From: JBCBSS01 sp039819065
GTDB lineage: Bacteria; Bacteroidota; Bacteroidia; Cytophagales; Cyclobacteriaceae
Direction of reading: 5' to 3'
Assembly (NCBI GenBank): GCA_039819065.1
Contig: JBCBSS010000017.1
Span: forward strand, 1-64,000
DNA length: 64,000 nucleotides
Of this stretch, positions 51,224-61,076 are shown piece by piece. The notes beneath the pieces were generated by a model. That model was not told where the DNA came from. It ran no database searches and was given only the letters and a program-made list of their open reading frames with translations. The translations under genes and the position numbers were made by a program. The first letter of the stretch is position 1; each line of letters opens with the position of its first letter.

Positions 51224-54200
51224 TTAAAGTCCTAACCTAAGGTTGAATCCTAGTGACCTTACACCTGGTAAGACACCGCCTTCGGCAGCATTGAAACCGC
51301 CAATACCTTCACCTATTTCAGAAGGATCGATTCCGTCTACGTTACTGGTAATCAACCAAAGGTTTCGACCAATCACCGCGAAATTGATATTCCTGAAAGG
51401 CGTTTTGTCCGTAATGGATGCAGGCAGGGTATAGCCCAATCTCAATTCTCTAAGCTTCACGTAGCTGGCATCATACAACCAGTTTTCCGATAGACCAAAA
51501 AGACTAGTATAGTAAGTCTGGGCGTCTGTGTAAGTAGTCACATCTTCTCCATTTTCGTCTACACCATCTACTCTAACACCACCACCGTCAGCTACATCAT
51601 CCCTGATGGGATTACCAAGATCGTTGTTACCTACTGTTTCGGCGCCAAGGCCAGAATAGGCGTTGAACATCCTGGTAATGGAATAGAATTGACCACCTTT
51701 CTGGAAGTCTATGAATACTGAAAGGTTAAGGTTTTTGTAGGTGAATGTATTTCTTAAACCTCCAGTAAAGTCAGGTAGAATACTGCCTAAATCCATGTTG
51801 GTTTCGGTAGCATAAGTCCCGTTGCTGCGCAATACGCGCTTGCCGTTATTGACATGATCAATTGGATTGCCTTCGTTATCAGTAGCTTGGAACCTTTGGA
51901 AACCTGTACCTACAAAGAAGCCCCACTCTTCACCTGCTCTGGCGTTGAGCGTAAGCCCTCCCCAACGGTCGCTGAGCACCTGCTGTAAAAGCCTGTTTTC
52001 TAGCCCGTCAGCAAGGCTGATCACCTGTGAACGATTTCGCGCTACGTTAAGGTTGACTTCCCAGTTGAAGCTACCTTTTCTGATAGGCACACCGGTTAGC
52101 ATGAGTTCTACTCCCTTGGATTCTATCTCACCAGCATTTACAATGGCAGTACTGTAACCGCTAGAACCGGGCACGGTCAATTCAAGGATCTGATCTTCTA
52201 CATTGTTCTTGTAGTAAGTGAAATCAATGCCTAATCGGTCGTTCATTAAGCGCACGTCGAAACCGGCTTCTATGTTAGAAGATAATTGAGGACGCAATTC
52301 TGGATTTTGGAGTTTGTCATTGACAAATAGCCTTGCACTTGAGCCATAAGGCTTGCCTACCGAGAAGGTCTGGAAGACATTGAATGGTCCAATATCAGAA
52401 CCAATCTGCGCCCAACTGATACGTGCTTTTCCAAAACTGAGGATACTGGAATTGATCAACTCGGAGAACACCAGGCTACCGCCAACAGAAGGATAGAGAT
52501 ATGAGTTATTCCCTTCTGGTAAGGTGGAAGACCAGTCATTTCTCAAAGTAAAGTCAAGGTAGACGAACTCGTTGTATCCGACAGAAGCGGTACCGTATAA
52601 ACTTCTCACCTCATTGGCAGTTCTATAAGTATCTAACGTTGGCCTGTCGATAGAAGCCGCGATGTCGTAGTAATCAGGGGTTGATAAACCACCTACCGTT
52701 TGTTGCAGTGAACGATCGTAGGTGTTTTTCCTGATGTTTCCACCCAACGTTGCTTGAACGGAAATGATGTCGAATGTCTTGTTGTATTCGGCTAGAAACT
52801 CGTAGTTGGTTTCTACTCCTTTGATCAATTCATTGCGGTAAGAATCGAGGTTCAACCCTCCTGAACCTACTCTCTCTCCAATTTCCTGTACGAAAGTGTC
52901 GTTGCGCAAGAATCCTGTGATTTTCAGTTCATCCAGGATATTGTAGGTAAGCGCCACATTGCCAAACACGCGGTCTCTGCTATCTTCTGAGAAGTTCCTA
53001 AACTGCTCCCAAAACGGGTTATCCCAATACTGTGGCTGACCTGGTATTCGACCGGCCGAAATATCACTGCTGCGGATGTTCCAAAAACGTTGTGTGCCAT
53101 CGGCATTGGTGAAATCACGTAGTCTATCGATGTCGACCTGGCGCTGGAACCATTGGTTAAAAGAGCTAACCGGGCCTCCGCTGTAACCCATAACAGGTCT
53201 TCCCAGACCTTGCGTGTTGATATAGTTCAAATTAACGGCTGCTTGTAATTTATCTGAGAGCTTGGTAGAACCGCTGAATGAAACTGAAGTTCTATCCAGT
53301 TCACTATTCGGTAGCACGCCATCCTGATGTACCTGGCCAAGTGAAAGGCGGAACATGGCTGCTTCGTTACCGCCTGAAAGTGACAGGTTATTGTTGAACG
53401 TCACTCCGGTTTCAAAGAAGTCTCGAACGTTATTGGGGTTGGCTGAAAAAGGTCTCAATTGACCAAATTCTTCTCCCGGAAACCAGCTATCCCAGTGTCT
53501 GACCGGCGTGCCATCAAGACGTGGGCCCCAGCTTTCATCAGCAGCATAGTTTACCAAAGGCTGTCCTTCAAAGGCCGCCCATTCTGCTGGGTGGTTGTTG
53601 GGGTCAAAAGAGAAAGTGGAAAACTCTTGAGTATAACCACCGCCGTACTCATTCTGATATTCTGGTAGCACATACACCCTGTCAAACGTAGTACTGTGGT
53701 TGAAATCTATCCCCAGGCCTTTGCGGGCTGATCCCTTTTTCGTGGTAATGAGGATAACGCCGTTGGCTCCCCGCTGACCATATATCGCGGCAGCGGACGG
53801 CCCCTTCAAAACGGATATTGACTCAATGTCATTAGGATTGATATCCGAAGCCAAGTTGCCATAGTCCCTGCCTCCCGAAAAGTGAGTTCTTCCATCAGGA
53901 CCGATGGAATTATTGGAAATGGGTGTTCCATCAACTACGAATAGAGGAGAAGCCTCTCCAAGTGTAGTAGCTCCTCTGAGCCTAATCTTAGTTGATCCAC
54001 CCACTGCTGCTGATGAAGTACCAATGATCTGTACTCCAGCTACTTTACCGGTCAGGGCGTTGACCACATTGTTTTCCGCCACTTGTATTAATTGGCTACC
54101 GTCTACTTGCTGAACAGAATAGCCGAGAGAACTCTCTTTTCGAGATATTCCAAGGCCAGTAATGACTACTTCTGAGAGTTGGGTAGCGTCAGTGGACATG

Positions 54201-54493
54201 GCAAGGTCAATTACAGATTGATTGCCAATCTCAATTTCTTGAGTAACAAGTCCTACAAAGGAGAAAACGAGCGTGCCCCCGCCCGAGGGGACTGAGAGTT
54301 TGTAGTTACCATCTACATCCGTGATGGTACCAATGGTGGTGTTTTTCAGTAAAATGGTTACTCCCGGTAGGGCAATACCATCTTCGGACGACGTAACTTT
54401 GCCGGATACTGTTCTTTCCTGGGCCAACAATACGCTGACGGATAGGAAAGAAAGTACCACTGAAAATAGTAGTACTTTTTTCATAGCTTTCAT
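51224..54493 (-). CDS. SusC/RagA-family TonB-linked outer membrane receptor
   Basis: 1089 residues. Signal peptide ending L-L-A-Q, an N-terminal carboxypeptidase-like domain (V-S-G-K-V-T-S-S-E-D-G-I-A-L-P-G-V-T), an S-E-V-V-I-T-G-L-G-I-S-R-K-E-S-S-L-G-Y motif, plug domain with G-K-V-A-G-V-Q-I and I-R-L-R-G, and a large barrel ending L-G-F-N-L-R-L-G-L. It imports a substrate with its SusD partner, using TonB energy. The start may also be the ATG three codons on. The region upstream is non-coding, with no anti-sigma regulator nearby. Confidence 0.97.
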   Translation of the reverse strand: MKAMKKVLLFSVVLSFLSVSVLLAQERTVSGKVTSSEDGIALPGVTILLKNTTIGTITDVDGNYKLSVPSGGGTLVFSFVGLVTQEIEIGNQSVIDLAMSTDATQLSEVVITGLGISRKESSLGYSVQQVDGSQLIQVAENNVVNALTGKVAGVQIIGTSSAAVGGSTKIRLRGATTLGEASPLFVVDGTPISNNSIGPDGRTHFSGGRDYGNLASDINPNDIESISVLKGPSAAAIYGQRGANGVILITTKKGSARKGLGIDFNHSTTFDRVYVLPEYQNEYGGGYTQEFSTFSFDPNNHPAEWAAFEGQPLVNYAADESWGPRLDGTPVRHWDSWFPGEEFGQLRPFSANPNNVRDFFETGVTFNNNLSLSGGNEAAMFRLSLGQVHQDGVLPNSELDRTSVSFSGSTKLSDKLQAAVNLNYINTQGLGRPVMGYSGGPVSSFNQWFQRQVDIDRLRDFTNADGTQRFWNIRSSDISAGRIPGQPQYWDNPFWEQFRNFSEDSRDRVFGNVALTYNILDELKITGFLRNDTFVQEIGERVGSGGLNLDSYRNELIKGVETNYEFLAEYNKTFDIISVQATLGGNIRKNTYDRSLQQTVGGLSTPDYYDIAASIDRPTLDTYRTANEVRSLYGTASVGYNEFVYLDFTLRNDWSSTLPEGNNSYLYPSVGGSLVFSELINSSILSFGKARISWAQIGSDIGPFNVFQTFSVGKPYGSSARLFVNDKLQNPELRPQLSSNIEAGFDVRLMNDRLGIDFTYYKNNVEDQILELTVPGSSGYSTAIVNAGEIESKGVELMLTGVPIRKGSFNWEVNLNVARNRSQVISLADGLENRLLQQVLSDRWGGLTLNARAGEEWGFFVGTGFQRFQATDNEGNPIDHVNNGKRVLRSNGTYATETNMDLGSILPDFTGGLRNTFTYKNLNLSVFIDFQKGGQFYSITRMFNAYSGLGAETVGNNDLGNPIRDDVADGGGVRVDGVDENGEDVTTYTDAQTYYTSLFGLSENWLYDASYVKLRELRLGYTLPASITDKTPFRNINFAVIGRNLWLITSNVDGIDPSEIGEGIGGFNAAEGGVLPGVRSLGFNLRLGL

Positions 54494-54912
54494 GGTTTAG
54501 GTTTTAAGGTAATTGTTCCGAAAGATACATTTCACTATAAACAAAAAAAATTATTGAAATTATAATATGTTTATAGACCTTCCATATGTATGTTTAAACA
54601 ATAAATTTAACCCATTGATAATCAGATAATTATATTAAACATATATGTCGTTTGTACGACATGAATTTTTTTGATCAAAAAATAATTAGTTTATTCATAT
54701 TTTTGATAAGTGAATATTCTTTTTATATTGTGAAAATCATCCCCCAAATTGCGGTATTATCAACTTGATAAGTTGAATAGTTCAAGTATGGTCTGTTTTG
54801 AACTATTTCAAGAAGACGTGTTTGAATAGACCAAGTAAGTTAGTAGGCAGTTGCTACTAACTCTTAAGTTGAAAGGAGGGCTTAGAAGTCAAATAGAATA
54901 CTACTTAGCAGC
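54494..54912. other. Promoter region of SusC and end of the receptor/SGNH operon
   Basis: Very AT-rich (notably 54540-54700), as expected for a Bacteroidota promoter. A minus-strand TATCTTTC near 54505 is one base off TAnnTTTG. Two adjacent dyads lie at 54760-54807. Confidence 0.5.
54760..54807. repeat. Two adjacent dyads
   Basis: First tcaactt-gat-aagttga (54760-54776), then aatagttcaa (54776-54785) paired with ttgaactatt (54798-54807) across twelve bases. The shared ttga/tcaa words suggest a repeated protein-binding site, though a weak terminator for the SGNH gene cannot be excluded. Confidence 0.5.
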
Positions 54913-56379
54913 CTAGAATCCATTCACGAACTCGTTGCCCGGAAAGTCATTGATGTTGAGGGTCGGAATGTTAGCATCAAATTCGGTGTTGATGAAATTG
55001 ATCAGGTCATTAGTGAGCAGGGCTTTACCTCTCCTATTCAAGGTGATGCCATCAGCAGAAAAAATACCTGTTCTCCTCAGGTCTGGTGTAAGTAAGGCGC
55101 CATTGAATCTAAAGTCATCTTCAAAGGTTGCGTTAATGGTGCGCTGTGCATCAAAATAGAATATCCTGTTTGAAGTATTGGCGATATCGGATATCACTTG
55201 GTTGTATTCGTTAATAATGCTACTGACCTCTTCTTCATCTCCGGCTCTAAAATAAAACTGTTTATCAATCGGTAGAAAGGTGCCAAAACCAGAACCGCTG
55301 GCATTGGGTAATTCCCTAACTGACCACAGTAGTGATTCTCCCGGCGCCATTTGCCTCCATTTGGGAAGCATGCTTCCATCTGGTTGCATAACATCATCTA
55401 GTGAATCATCTTCTACTACCACTGCCCATAAACTTGGTGGGTCATCACCGAAGAAGTCCAGGTCAGGTCGAAGGCCTTGCCCGCTAGTGTTATAAACACG
55501 TACAGCATTATTGTATCCAGCATAAAAACCTCCCACCGCACCTACTTCACCAGCTGTAATGGGCGCTAAATGGCCTAACTGGGTGAAAAAAGGAAATCCG
55601 CTAAAATCCAATATGTTTACTACCAATATATCTGCCTGTGTCTCGCTGATCAGCCGATTGATGATGTCCTCGTAGGTGTCTCTAAAGAAATCCCTTGGTG
55701 TGAGGTCGATGTCATCAATTGAAGGAGGGACAGGGTTTCTATTGCCTATTAGGCCATTGGCGGCAAAGCTTAATATGTCTTGCGTTCCCAAGGCCAGAAT
55801 GATCAAAGTAGGTTGAGCGGCAATGGCTTCATCAAGTAGCGTAGGCTCGTTTAAATTGGCTGATAATCGCGCATAGTAGGGGTTATCATTCAAATCAGTA
55901 GACAGCACGTCTGCTAAACGAATACCGGGTATACTTAAATTCTGGGGTACGCTACCTTGATAGTCGGTCAATGCCTCTCCGGCAACAGATCTTTTAAACA
56001 ACAGCGAAGGCTGTATCGGATCTGCGAATTCTACCATGTATCGTCCTCTCGGATCTCCGATAGACGCTTCGGGATTAAATCCATCTTCGCTGTTGATATC
56101 TGGTTGTACAAAACCAAATGGATCACCACTGGCGCTATTAATCTGTCCGACCAATAAGGCAGGGAAGGAATTGGCCTGTCCGGCATTGTGTAACGCGCCA
56201 TCCATGAACCCGGAGGCTTCGGTTCCTCCTAAGACAACAATTCTGGTAAAGTCTGCCTGCCCGGGCTCTAAAGGCGCTATTTCGTCGCCAGCCGGTGGGA
56301 AATCATAGGAGCATGAAACGACCAACAAGCCAAGAATAAGTGTGCTAAACGCTGGTAATATTTTGGAAATATGCTTCAT
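54913..56379 (-). CDS. SGNH/GDSL-fold lipoprotein with substituted catalytic residues
   Basis: 488 residues. Lipobox V-V-S-C-S (~23). The fold follows Bacteroidota SGNH hydrolases: block I V-L-G-G-T-E-A-S-G-F-M-D-G (where relatives have G-N-S-L-T-A-G), F-V-Q-P, block III L-G-T-Q-D-I-L (relatives G-x-N-D), and the C-terminal F-S-A-D-G-I-T-L-N-R-R-G (relatives D-G-x-H-L). By this alignment the catalytic Ser, Asn and His are Thr, Gln and Thr, so hydrolase activity is doubtful. It is a surface or periplasmic lipoprotein, eight bases after the TonB receptor gene, so probably a receptor partner. Confidence 0.8.
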   Translation of the reverse strand: MKHISKILPAFSTLILGLLVVSCSYDFPPAGDEIAPLEPGQADFTRIVVLGGTEASGFMDGALHNAGQANSFPALLVGQINSASGDPFGFVQPDINSEDGFNPEASIGDPRGRYMVEFADPIQPSLLFKRSVAGEALTDYQGSVPQNLSIPGIRLADVLSTDLNDNPYYARLSANLNEPTLLDEAIAAQPTLIILALGTQDILSFAANGLIGNRNPVPPSIDDIDLTPRDFFRDTYEDIINRLISETQADILVVNILDFSGFPFFTQLGHLAPITAGEVGAVGGFYAGYNNAVRVYNTSGQGLRPDLDFFGDDPPSLWAVVVEDDSLDDVMQPDGSMLPKWRQMAPGESLLWSVRELPNASGSGFGTFLPIDKQFYFRAGDEEEVSSIINEYNQVISDIANTSNRIFYFDAQRTINATFEDDFRFNGALLTPDLRRTGIFSADGITLNRRGKALLTNDLINFINTEFDANIPTLNINDFPGNEFVNGF

Positions 56380-56387
56380 AGGGTTGG

Positions 56388-59300
56388 CTAATAAAATGTA
56401 GGGTCGTAGGTGATTTGAATATAGGGAACAGCTCCTATTCGAGGGCCGCCAAAGGTGTCTGCATAGTATTCATTGCCAATATTGGAAAAGCCAATTTTAA
56501 GTAATGAGTGCATCTTGGGCAATTTAATACTCACTTGGGTATCCAGGTTAAAGTATTCTGGCACTTCTCCATCGCCAAAATTACTCTCCCATTGAAAGGC
56601 CCTTCTGGTTCTAAGGATAAACTTAAAACCAACGTTCTCTGCGACACGATTATGGCCAATGGTGTAGTTGGCCTTGAAGCTCGGTGTATTGAACCCAGGA
56701 ACGATCGGATCATCACTCTCACTGGTTAAGTTGGCCCAGGCACCATTTACTCCCAAGACAAATCGGCCTCTGGAGGTATAGTCGACGTTAAAAGAAATTC
56801 CCTGAGAGATAACGGATTCTGACGCATTGCTATTAATAAAAAAGACATCCCTTTCAACTGAGTTATTAACCTGCCTTGCGGCCAGAAAAGCATCCGTTTG
56901 GGGGCTTGTCTTCGGTTTGATTACCCTCACGATACCAATGAAATTTTGATAGGTATTATGGTAGTAGTTGACATCTAATACTAATTTACCGTCTGCCAAC
57001 AGGCTTTTATACCCTAATTCAAAGGTGCTAACCTGTTCTGGCCGGATTTCCCTGATATCTGTGGCTTGAATTATATTGTCCTGAAGAATATTCAGATTAC
57101 GCAACTCGGCTTGCTCCTGGTTCAAAGGAATTTGATCATCTCCTTCCGGGTTTATATCCCTATCAACCGCTTCATTAAAAGCATCAACGGTTTGTGTGAA
57201 AAAGGCATTGCCAGCAAGGTCTAGTGGTGCTATCATTTCTCCTAGCCCTCCAACTGCCCTTCCGCTACCCAGGCTTTGGAAAATGAATTGCTCTCGTAAA
57301 GTGGGGTTTCTAAATCCAGTTTGAAAGGAGGCTCGGAAGTTATGGATTTCGTTGACTGTATAGACCGAGGATAGCCGCGGTGTGAATCGCCCTTGGAAAT
57401 TCTCGTTCTTATCAAAGCGTAGGGAAGCCACAATCTTCAATCGCTCTGGCATTACCTCTTTGGTGGCTTCAATGAACCCACCATATTCGAACATGGTGAT
57501 GTCATTACCGGCAGAATCCGGGTAGACTATGCCCTCAGACTCAGGGTCATAAAGTCTGTAATTGCCTCCGATATCAACATTAGCAAAACCAATTTGATCC
57601 AAAAAACTATATCTTCCCTCTACATGATAAAGCGCTGAATTGTCCGTAAACCCTGCCCCAGTATCAAAGCCCTGGGTATTGATAATGCGTTCTTTCTGCG
57701 CGTTGAAAGCATCGCTACTAGGCTCGAAACGAGCGGTTCCGGGAGATTCTAGTCCGAAATCGCTATCGGCAGTTTGCCTTGCTACTTCGTGGTCTCCTCC
57801 GGCAACACCTCTCGATCTGAGTAACCCTCTAAAAGCCAATTCATATATCCTGAACCACTCTTCGTCACTTCTGGCCGTTCTCATGAGCTGCAACGCCAAA
57901 AACCTGGAGTCATACGAGTTGCCCGATCTTTGTTGCGTAGTGTAGGTGCGTACCATAAACCGCTCACTATTCAACTCTAGCTTAGTTTGTAAAAGTTGAA
58001 AATCGCCTAAAAATACGCGGTTGTCACCCGTGTAGAATGTAGTTCCGGTTCCAAAGTTGTTTTGTAGAATGGCGGTTATTTTATCATTGATCTTGTAGTG
58101 TAAAGCACTATTTATCTTGTAGTTGGTGAAATTGTAATCCATCAGGTTTTCTTCTGCGTACCCGGTGCGGGTCACCAGCACATTGGTACCTAATGGGCCA
58201 ATCGGTAAATTGGCTTGTATTTCGTCTCCATATATGTTCACGCCATCATAGCCCGGCGATTCAGCATGTGTTTCAAAGCGTTCTCCTTCACCAATATTGT
58301 TGACGTCATTGGCTGCCCAGTCTTTGGCTTTGATGATTGAGAAGGTGGTTTTAAAGGCAATTTTATCATTCCAAGCTTTAGCATACCGAATGGCAAAGTC
58401 GTACACGCCTTCTCCTCCAAAGTCCAGAAAATCTGATCCTCCCCCACCTTCAGGAAAGCGATTTGCCGCTAGTTTCAATTGCGCACTTACTCCCTGGAAT
58501 ATAAATGGGTCTTTGCTCTGCATGAAAAGAATGCCATTAAATGCGTTGGGGCCATATTTAGCAGAGGACGGCCCTGGGTAGAGTTCGATGTTCTCGAGGT
58601 CTAGTTCTGAAACACCACCAAAATTCCCGATAGGGAAGTTAAAGCCGGGTGCCTGATTGTCCATGCCATCCACCATCTGTACAAAACGGACATTACCTGT
58701 AGCATTAAACCCCCTTGAATTCACTGATTTGAATTGCATACTCTGGGTAGCAATCTCCACATCCTTCATGTTGGCCAGGGCATCATAGAAATCGAAAGAA
58801 GGAACGCGCTGAATCTGGCGTATGTCTAGTTTCTCCACTGTGGCATCTGCTTTCAGCACCTTCTGCTCCACTTTTTGGCCGGTAATTGTAACTTCCTTTA
58901 GCGCCAAAGATCTTTTGAGCATGTTCACCACGAGATTGTCAGCGTTTAGTTTGTTGACTGTTACTTCGTGGAATTGATAGCCGACGTGAGAAAAGGTGAG
59001 GTCAAAGGGAGGTTCTTTCCCTATAAAGAGGATGAATTTCCCATCAGAGTCTGTCACGGTGCCTATTTCGCGTCCGTCCACTAAGTGGTCTTTGACAAGA
59101 ATGTTGGTGCTTTTGAGGGGCTTGCCATTATTGGCATCTTGAACCCGGCCGAATACGCGGACAATCAGTTGATCGCTTTCCTGTTCTATTATGCGATTAA
59201 GCTTAACCGCAATGGCGTCTTTGCTGGCTTTTGTCAATCGCGTGCTGTGAGGCTCATAACCGCGAAGACTATAATTAATGGTAAAGGGAAAGGCCTTTTT

Positions 59301-59510
59301 TAAGCTAACTTCAAAAAAACCTTGTGGGTCGGTGTTAATGACGATGGATTCTCCTGATAAGCTGACTTCGACATTTGCCAAAGGGCTTCCATCAGCGGAA
59401 TCGGTGATCTTACCACGAATGGTAACTAAGTCCTGACCGAACACGGCGGGCGCAGTCGATAAGGCCAAAACGCACCAGGTAAGGAAGGTTATTCCCCTGT
59501 GTTTTAGCAT
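56388..59510 (-). CDS. TonB-dependent receptor with two carboxypeptidase-like N-terminal domains
   Basis: 1040 residues. Signal peptide ending V-F-G-Q, two beta-sandwich domains (I-R-G-K-I-T-D-S-A-D-G-S-P-L-A-N-V-E ~30-115 and V-F-G-R-V-Q-D-A-N-N-G-K-P-L-K-S ~118-200), a V-T-I-T-G-Q motif, plug with V-N-S-R-G-F-N and a 22-strand-type barrel ending I-Q-I-T-Y-D-P-T-F-Y. It imports an unknown ligand with TonB energy. Two tandem regulatory domains are more than the usual one. The operon with the SGNH-like lipoprotein lacks a SusD. Confidence 0.93.
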   Translation of the reverse strand: MLKHRGITFLTWCVLALSTAPAVFGQDLVTIRGKITDSADGSPLANVEVSLSGESIVINTDPQGFFEVSLKKAFPFTINYSLRGYEPHSTRLTKASKDAIAVKLNRIIEQESDQLIVRVFGRVQDANNGKPLKSTNILVKDHLVDGREIGTVTDSDGKFILFIGKEPPFDLTFSHVGYQFHEVTVNKLNADNLVVNMLKRSLALKEVTITGQKVEQKVLKADATVEKLDIRQIQRVPSFDFYDALANMKDVEIATQSMQFKSVNSRGFNATGNVRFVQMVDGMDNQAPGFNFPIGNFGGVSELDLENIELYPGPSSAKYGPNAFNGILFMQSKDPFIFQGVSAQLKLAANRFPEGGGGSDFLDFGGEGVYDFAIRYAKAWNDKIAFKTTFSIIKAKDWAANDVNNIGEGERFETHAESPGYDGVNIYGDEIQANLPIGPLGTNVLVTRTGYAEENLMDYNFTNYKINSALHYKINDKITAILQNNFGTGTTFYTGDNRVFLGDFQLLQTKLELNSERFMVRTYTTQQRSGNSYDSRFLALQLMRTARSDEEWFRIYELAFRGLLRSRGVAGGDHEVARQTADSDFGLESPGTARFEPSSDAFNAQKERIINTQGFDTGAGFTDNSALYHVEGRYSFLDQIGFANVDIGGNYRLYDPESEGIVYPDSAGNDITMFEYGGFIEATKEVMPERLKIVASLRFDKNENFQGRFTPRLSSVYTVNEIHNFRASFQTGFRNPTLREQFIFQSLGSGRAVGGLGEMIAPLDLAGNAFFTQTVDAFNEAVDRDINPEGDDQIPLNQEQAELRNLNILQDNIIQATDIREIRPEQVSTFELGYKSLLADGKLVLDVNYYHNTYQNFIGIVRVIKPKTSPQTDAFLAARQVNNSVERDVFFINSNASESVISQGISFNVDYTSRGRFVLGVNGAWANLTSESDDPIVPGFNTPSFKANYTIGHNRVAENVGFKFILRTRRAFQWESNFGDGEVPEYFNLDTQVSIKLPKMHSLLKIGFSNIGNEYYADTFGGPRIGAVPYIQITYDPTFY

Positions 59511-59733
59511 TTGCTATATTTTTAGGTCAATTGATATAGAATATCATATTGGGTCGATTAACATACAGTTACTATCGCACCCAATAAATGATAATCTACG
59601 GAACGTTTTAATAGCGTCAAAGTGTCTTTTCTTAATCACTTATAAATCCCCCATAATGGGTGATTGTGATAAATTGGACTTGTTTTGATCAAATTGTTCC
59701 ACTTATTTGTAAGCAAACAATTCGGTTGTGAAG

Positions 59734-60195
59734 ATGAAAACTTTTTCTTTGGTATTTTTTCTCTGTTTCATGGCATTAAGTGCCTTCAGTAATCCACATA
59801 CAGCGCATGCGAAATCTACATTGGAAGCAGATTCTACCTACACATTATTTGTGTTTGGCTACTACTATGGTGATGAAGGGGCTGTTTTATTGACGGAAAT
59901 GGCAGAAATAGAGGTGCCTTACAATGAAAAGGTGACAACATCAGCCCAGCAATATCTCTTGCGGCAAAAAAACAGTGGTAGGTTCATAAGGTATATAAAA
60001 AAAGAATACCCCGACGAAGCGAAAGTGATATCGGGCACTACTCAGGTATTGTTTATTAGTGATAATCGGGAGGAGGCGTTTGGTAAATGGGAGGAAGTCG
60101 GCAAAGCTCGAGATAATAATACTGTTTATATCTACGACTTCAAGTTTGAGCGGCCTTTCTCAGATCAAGCCACTTCGGATTTTAAGCCTAATTAG
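59734..60195 (+). CDS. Hypothetical secreted protein
   Basis: 153 residues from the ATG at 59734 (an in-frame GTG is two codons upstream). A signal peptide M-K-T-F-S-L-V-F-F-L-C-F-M-A-L-S-A-F-S is followed by a small soluble domain with Y-T-L-F-V-F-G-Y-Y-Y-G-D-E-G and F-I-S-D-N-R-E-E-A. Family not recognised. It is isolated on the plus strand between two minus-strand operons, bordered downstream by repeats. Confidence 0.65.
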   Translation: MKTFSLVFFLCFMALSAFSNPHTAHAKSTLEADSTYTLFVFGYYYGDEGAVLLTEMAEIEVPYNEKVTTSAQQYLLRQKNSGRFIRYIKKEYPDEAKVISGTTQVLFISDNREEAFGKWEEVGKARDNNTVYIYDFKFERPFSDQATSDFKPN

Positions 60196-60280
60196 GGAGT
60201 TTGCTGATAATTTTAGTAGCTGAAGCCTTTTGTCCGATTGGCTATTTGTCCCTGGACTAAAGTCCAAGGCAAATCATCCT
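60196..60280. other. Palindromic spacer after secreted-protein gene
   Basis: Contains a cctggact-aa-agtccaagg palindrome near 60251, of the CTAAAG-core type. Confidence 0.5.
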
Positions 60281-60408
60281 CGCGGGAAAGTTACTTTCGT
60301 GCCCATTGATCTTCATAGATACTTTCATAATTTGTATAGACATAAACAACAGCGATATAGGAGATTCCCCGGATTTTCTCCTACGTCGAAAACCGTGGAA
60401 TGACGGTC
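60281..60408 (-). repeat. 128-base dispersed element, copy 2
   Basis: Matches 60813-60940 along its whole length with few differences, and 15217-15343 in inverse orientation. It begins with a gaaagt-t-actttc palindrome and ends with ccgtggaatgacggtc. Not coding in any conserved frame. Confidence 0.85.
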
Positions 60409-60703
60409 TCCGCCATTGATTTAGGGTTATGCTACGGGTCTTTAGCCCGTGGTTATAATAGATGGTGGGATAGGGTTTTAGCCACTCACCTCGATAAAAC
60501 GCAAACACTCCCTTGCAGTCCTTCTGAAAGAAACTTAGTGGCTCACAGGGTTCCGTTGGCACCTAGTAAATTTTCGAATATCGTGGTGCGTACTATATAA
60601 TGGGTGTATCAATGACAAAACTAAAACCATCTTCTACCTAGAAGATGCTGCCAAGAAAAACTAGGGTTTTTGTTTATTGGCTAAAGCCTTGTCATCTGCT
60701 CAT
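60409..60703. other. Repeat remnants
   Basis: Holds a palindrome acgggtctttagcccgt near 60434, an element-end copy gtccttctgaaagaaacttagtggc (60518-60542) related to the ends of the elements at 32.6-33.0 kb, and a CTAAAG-core fragment near 60680. No gene accepted. Confidence 0.55.
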
Positions 60704-60803
60704 GATTTGCCACGGGCTAAAGCACCGTGGCAAGGCAAATACAGGCCAATATTCATAGTGATTGGATGTCTCCATCCAACCGCATTTATCTTGACTAAGA
60801 GAG
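60704..60803. repeat. 100-base direct repeat, left copy
   Basis: Starts gatttgccacgggctaa and ends gactaagagag; nearly identical to 60944-61044. It contains a gccacgggctaaagcaccgtggc hairpin and attggatgtctccatccaa, itself a palindrome. Confidence 0.85.
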
Positions 60804-60812
60804 TACCTCCCT

Positions 60813-60940
60813 GGCGCGAAAGTTACTTTCGGGCCCCATGATCTTCATAGGTACTTTCATCATTTGTGTAGATATAAACAACAGCTATATAGGAGATCCC
60901 CCGGATTTTCTCCTGCGTCGAAAACCGTGGAATGACGGTC
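60813..60940 (-). repeat. 128-base dispersed element, copy 3
   Basis: Lies between the two 100-base direct repeats. Matches the element at 60281-60408. Minus-strand frames that cross it are not thought to be translated. Confidence 0.85.
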
Positions 60941-60943
60941 CTA

Positions 60944-61044
60944 GATTTGCCACGGGCTAAAAGCCGCGTGGCAATGCAAATACAGGCCAATGTTCGTAGT
61001 GATTGGATGTCTCCATCCAACGGCATTTATCTTAACTAAGAGAG
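60944..61044. repeat. 100-base direct repeat, right copy
   Basis: Matches 60704-60803, with a few changes in the hairpin loop (aaaagccgcg instead of aaagcaccg). Ends about 33 bases before the stop of the large ASPIC/FG-GAP gene. Confidence 0.85.
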
Positions 61045-61076
61045 CGTCAGGTAGAAACACCTGACTTTACTTGCAG

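Noticed and set aside
60257..61026. Several frames of 60-100 codons on both strands
   Set aside because: They are made of repeat DNA, contain palindromes, and are not conserved between repeat copies.
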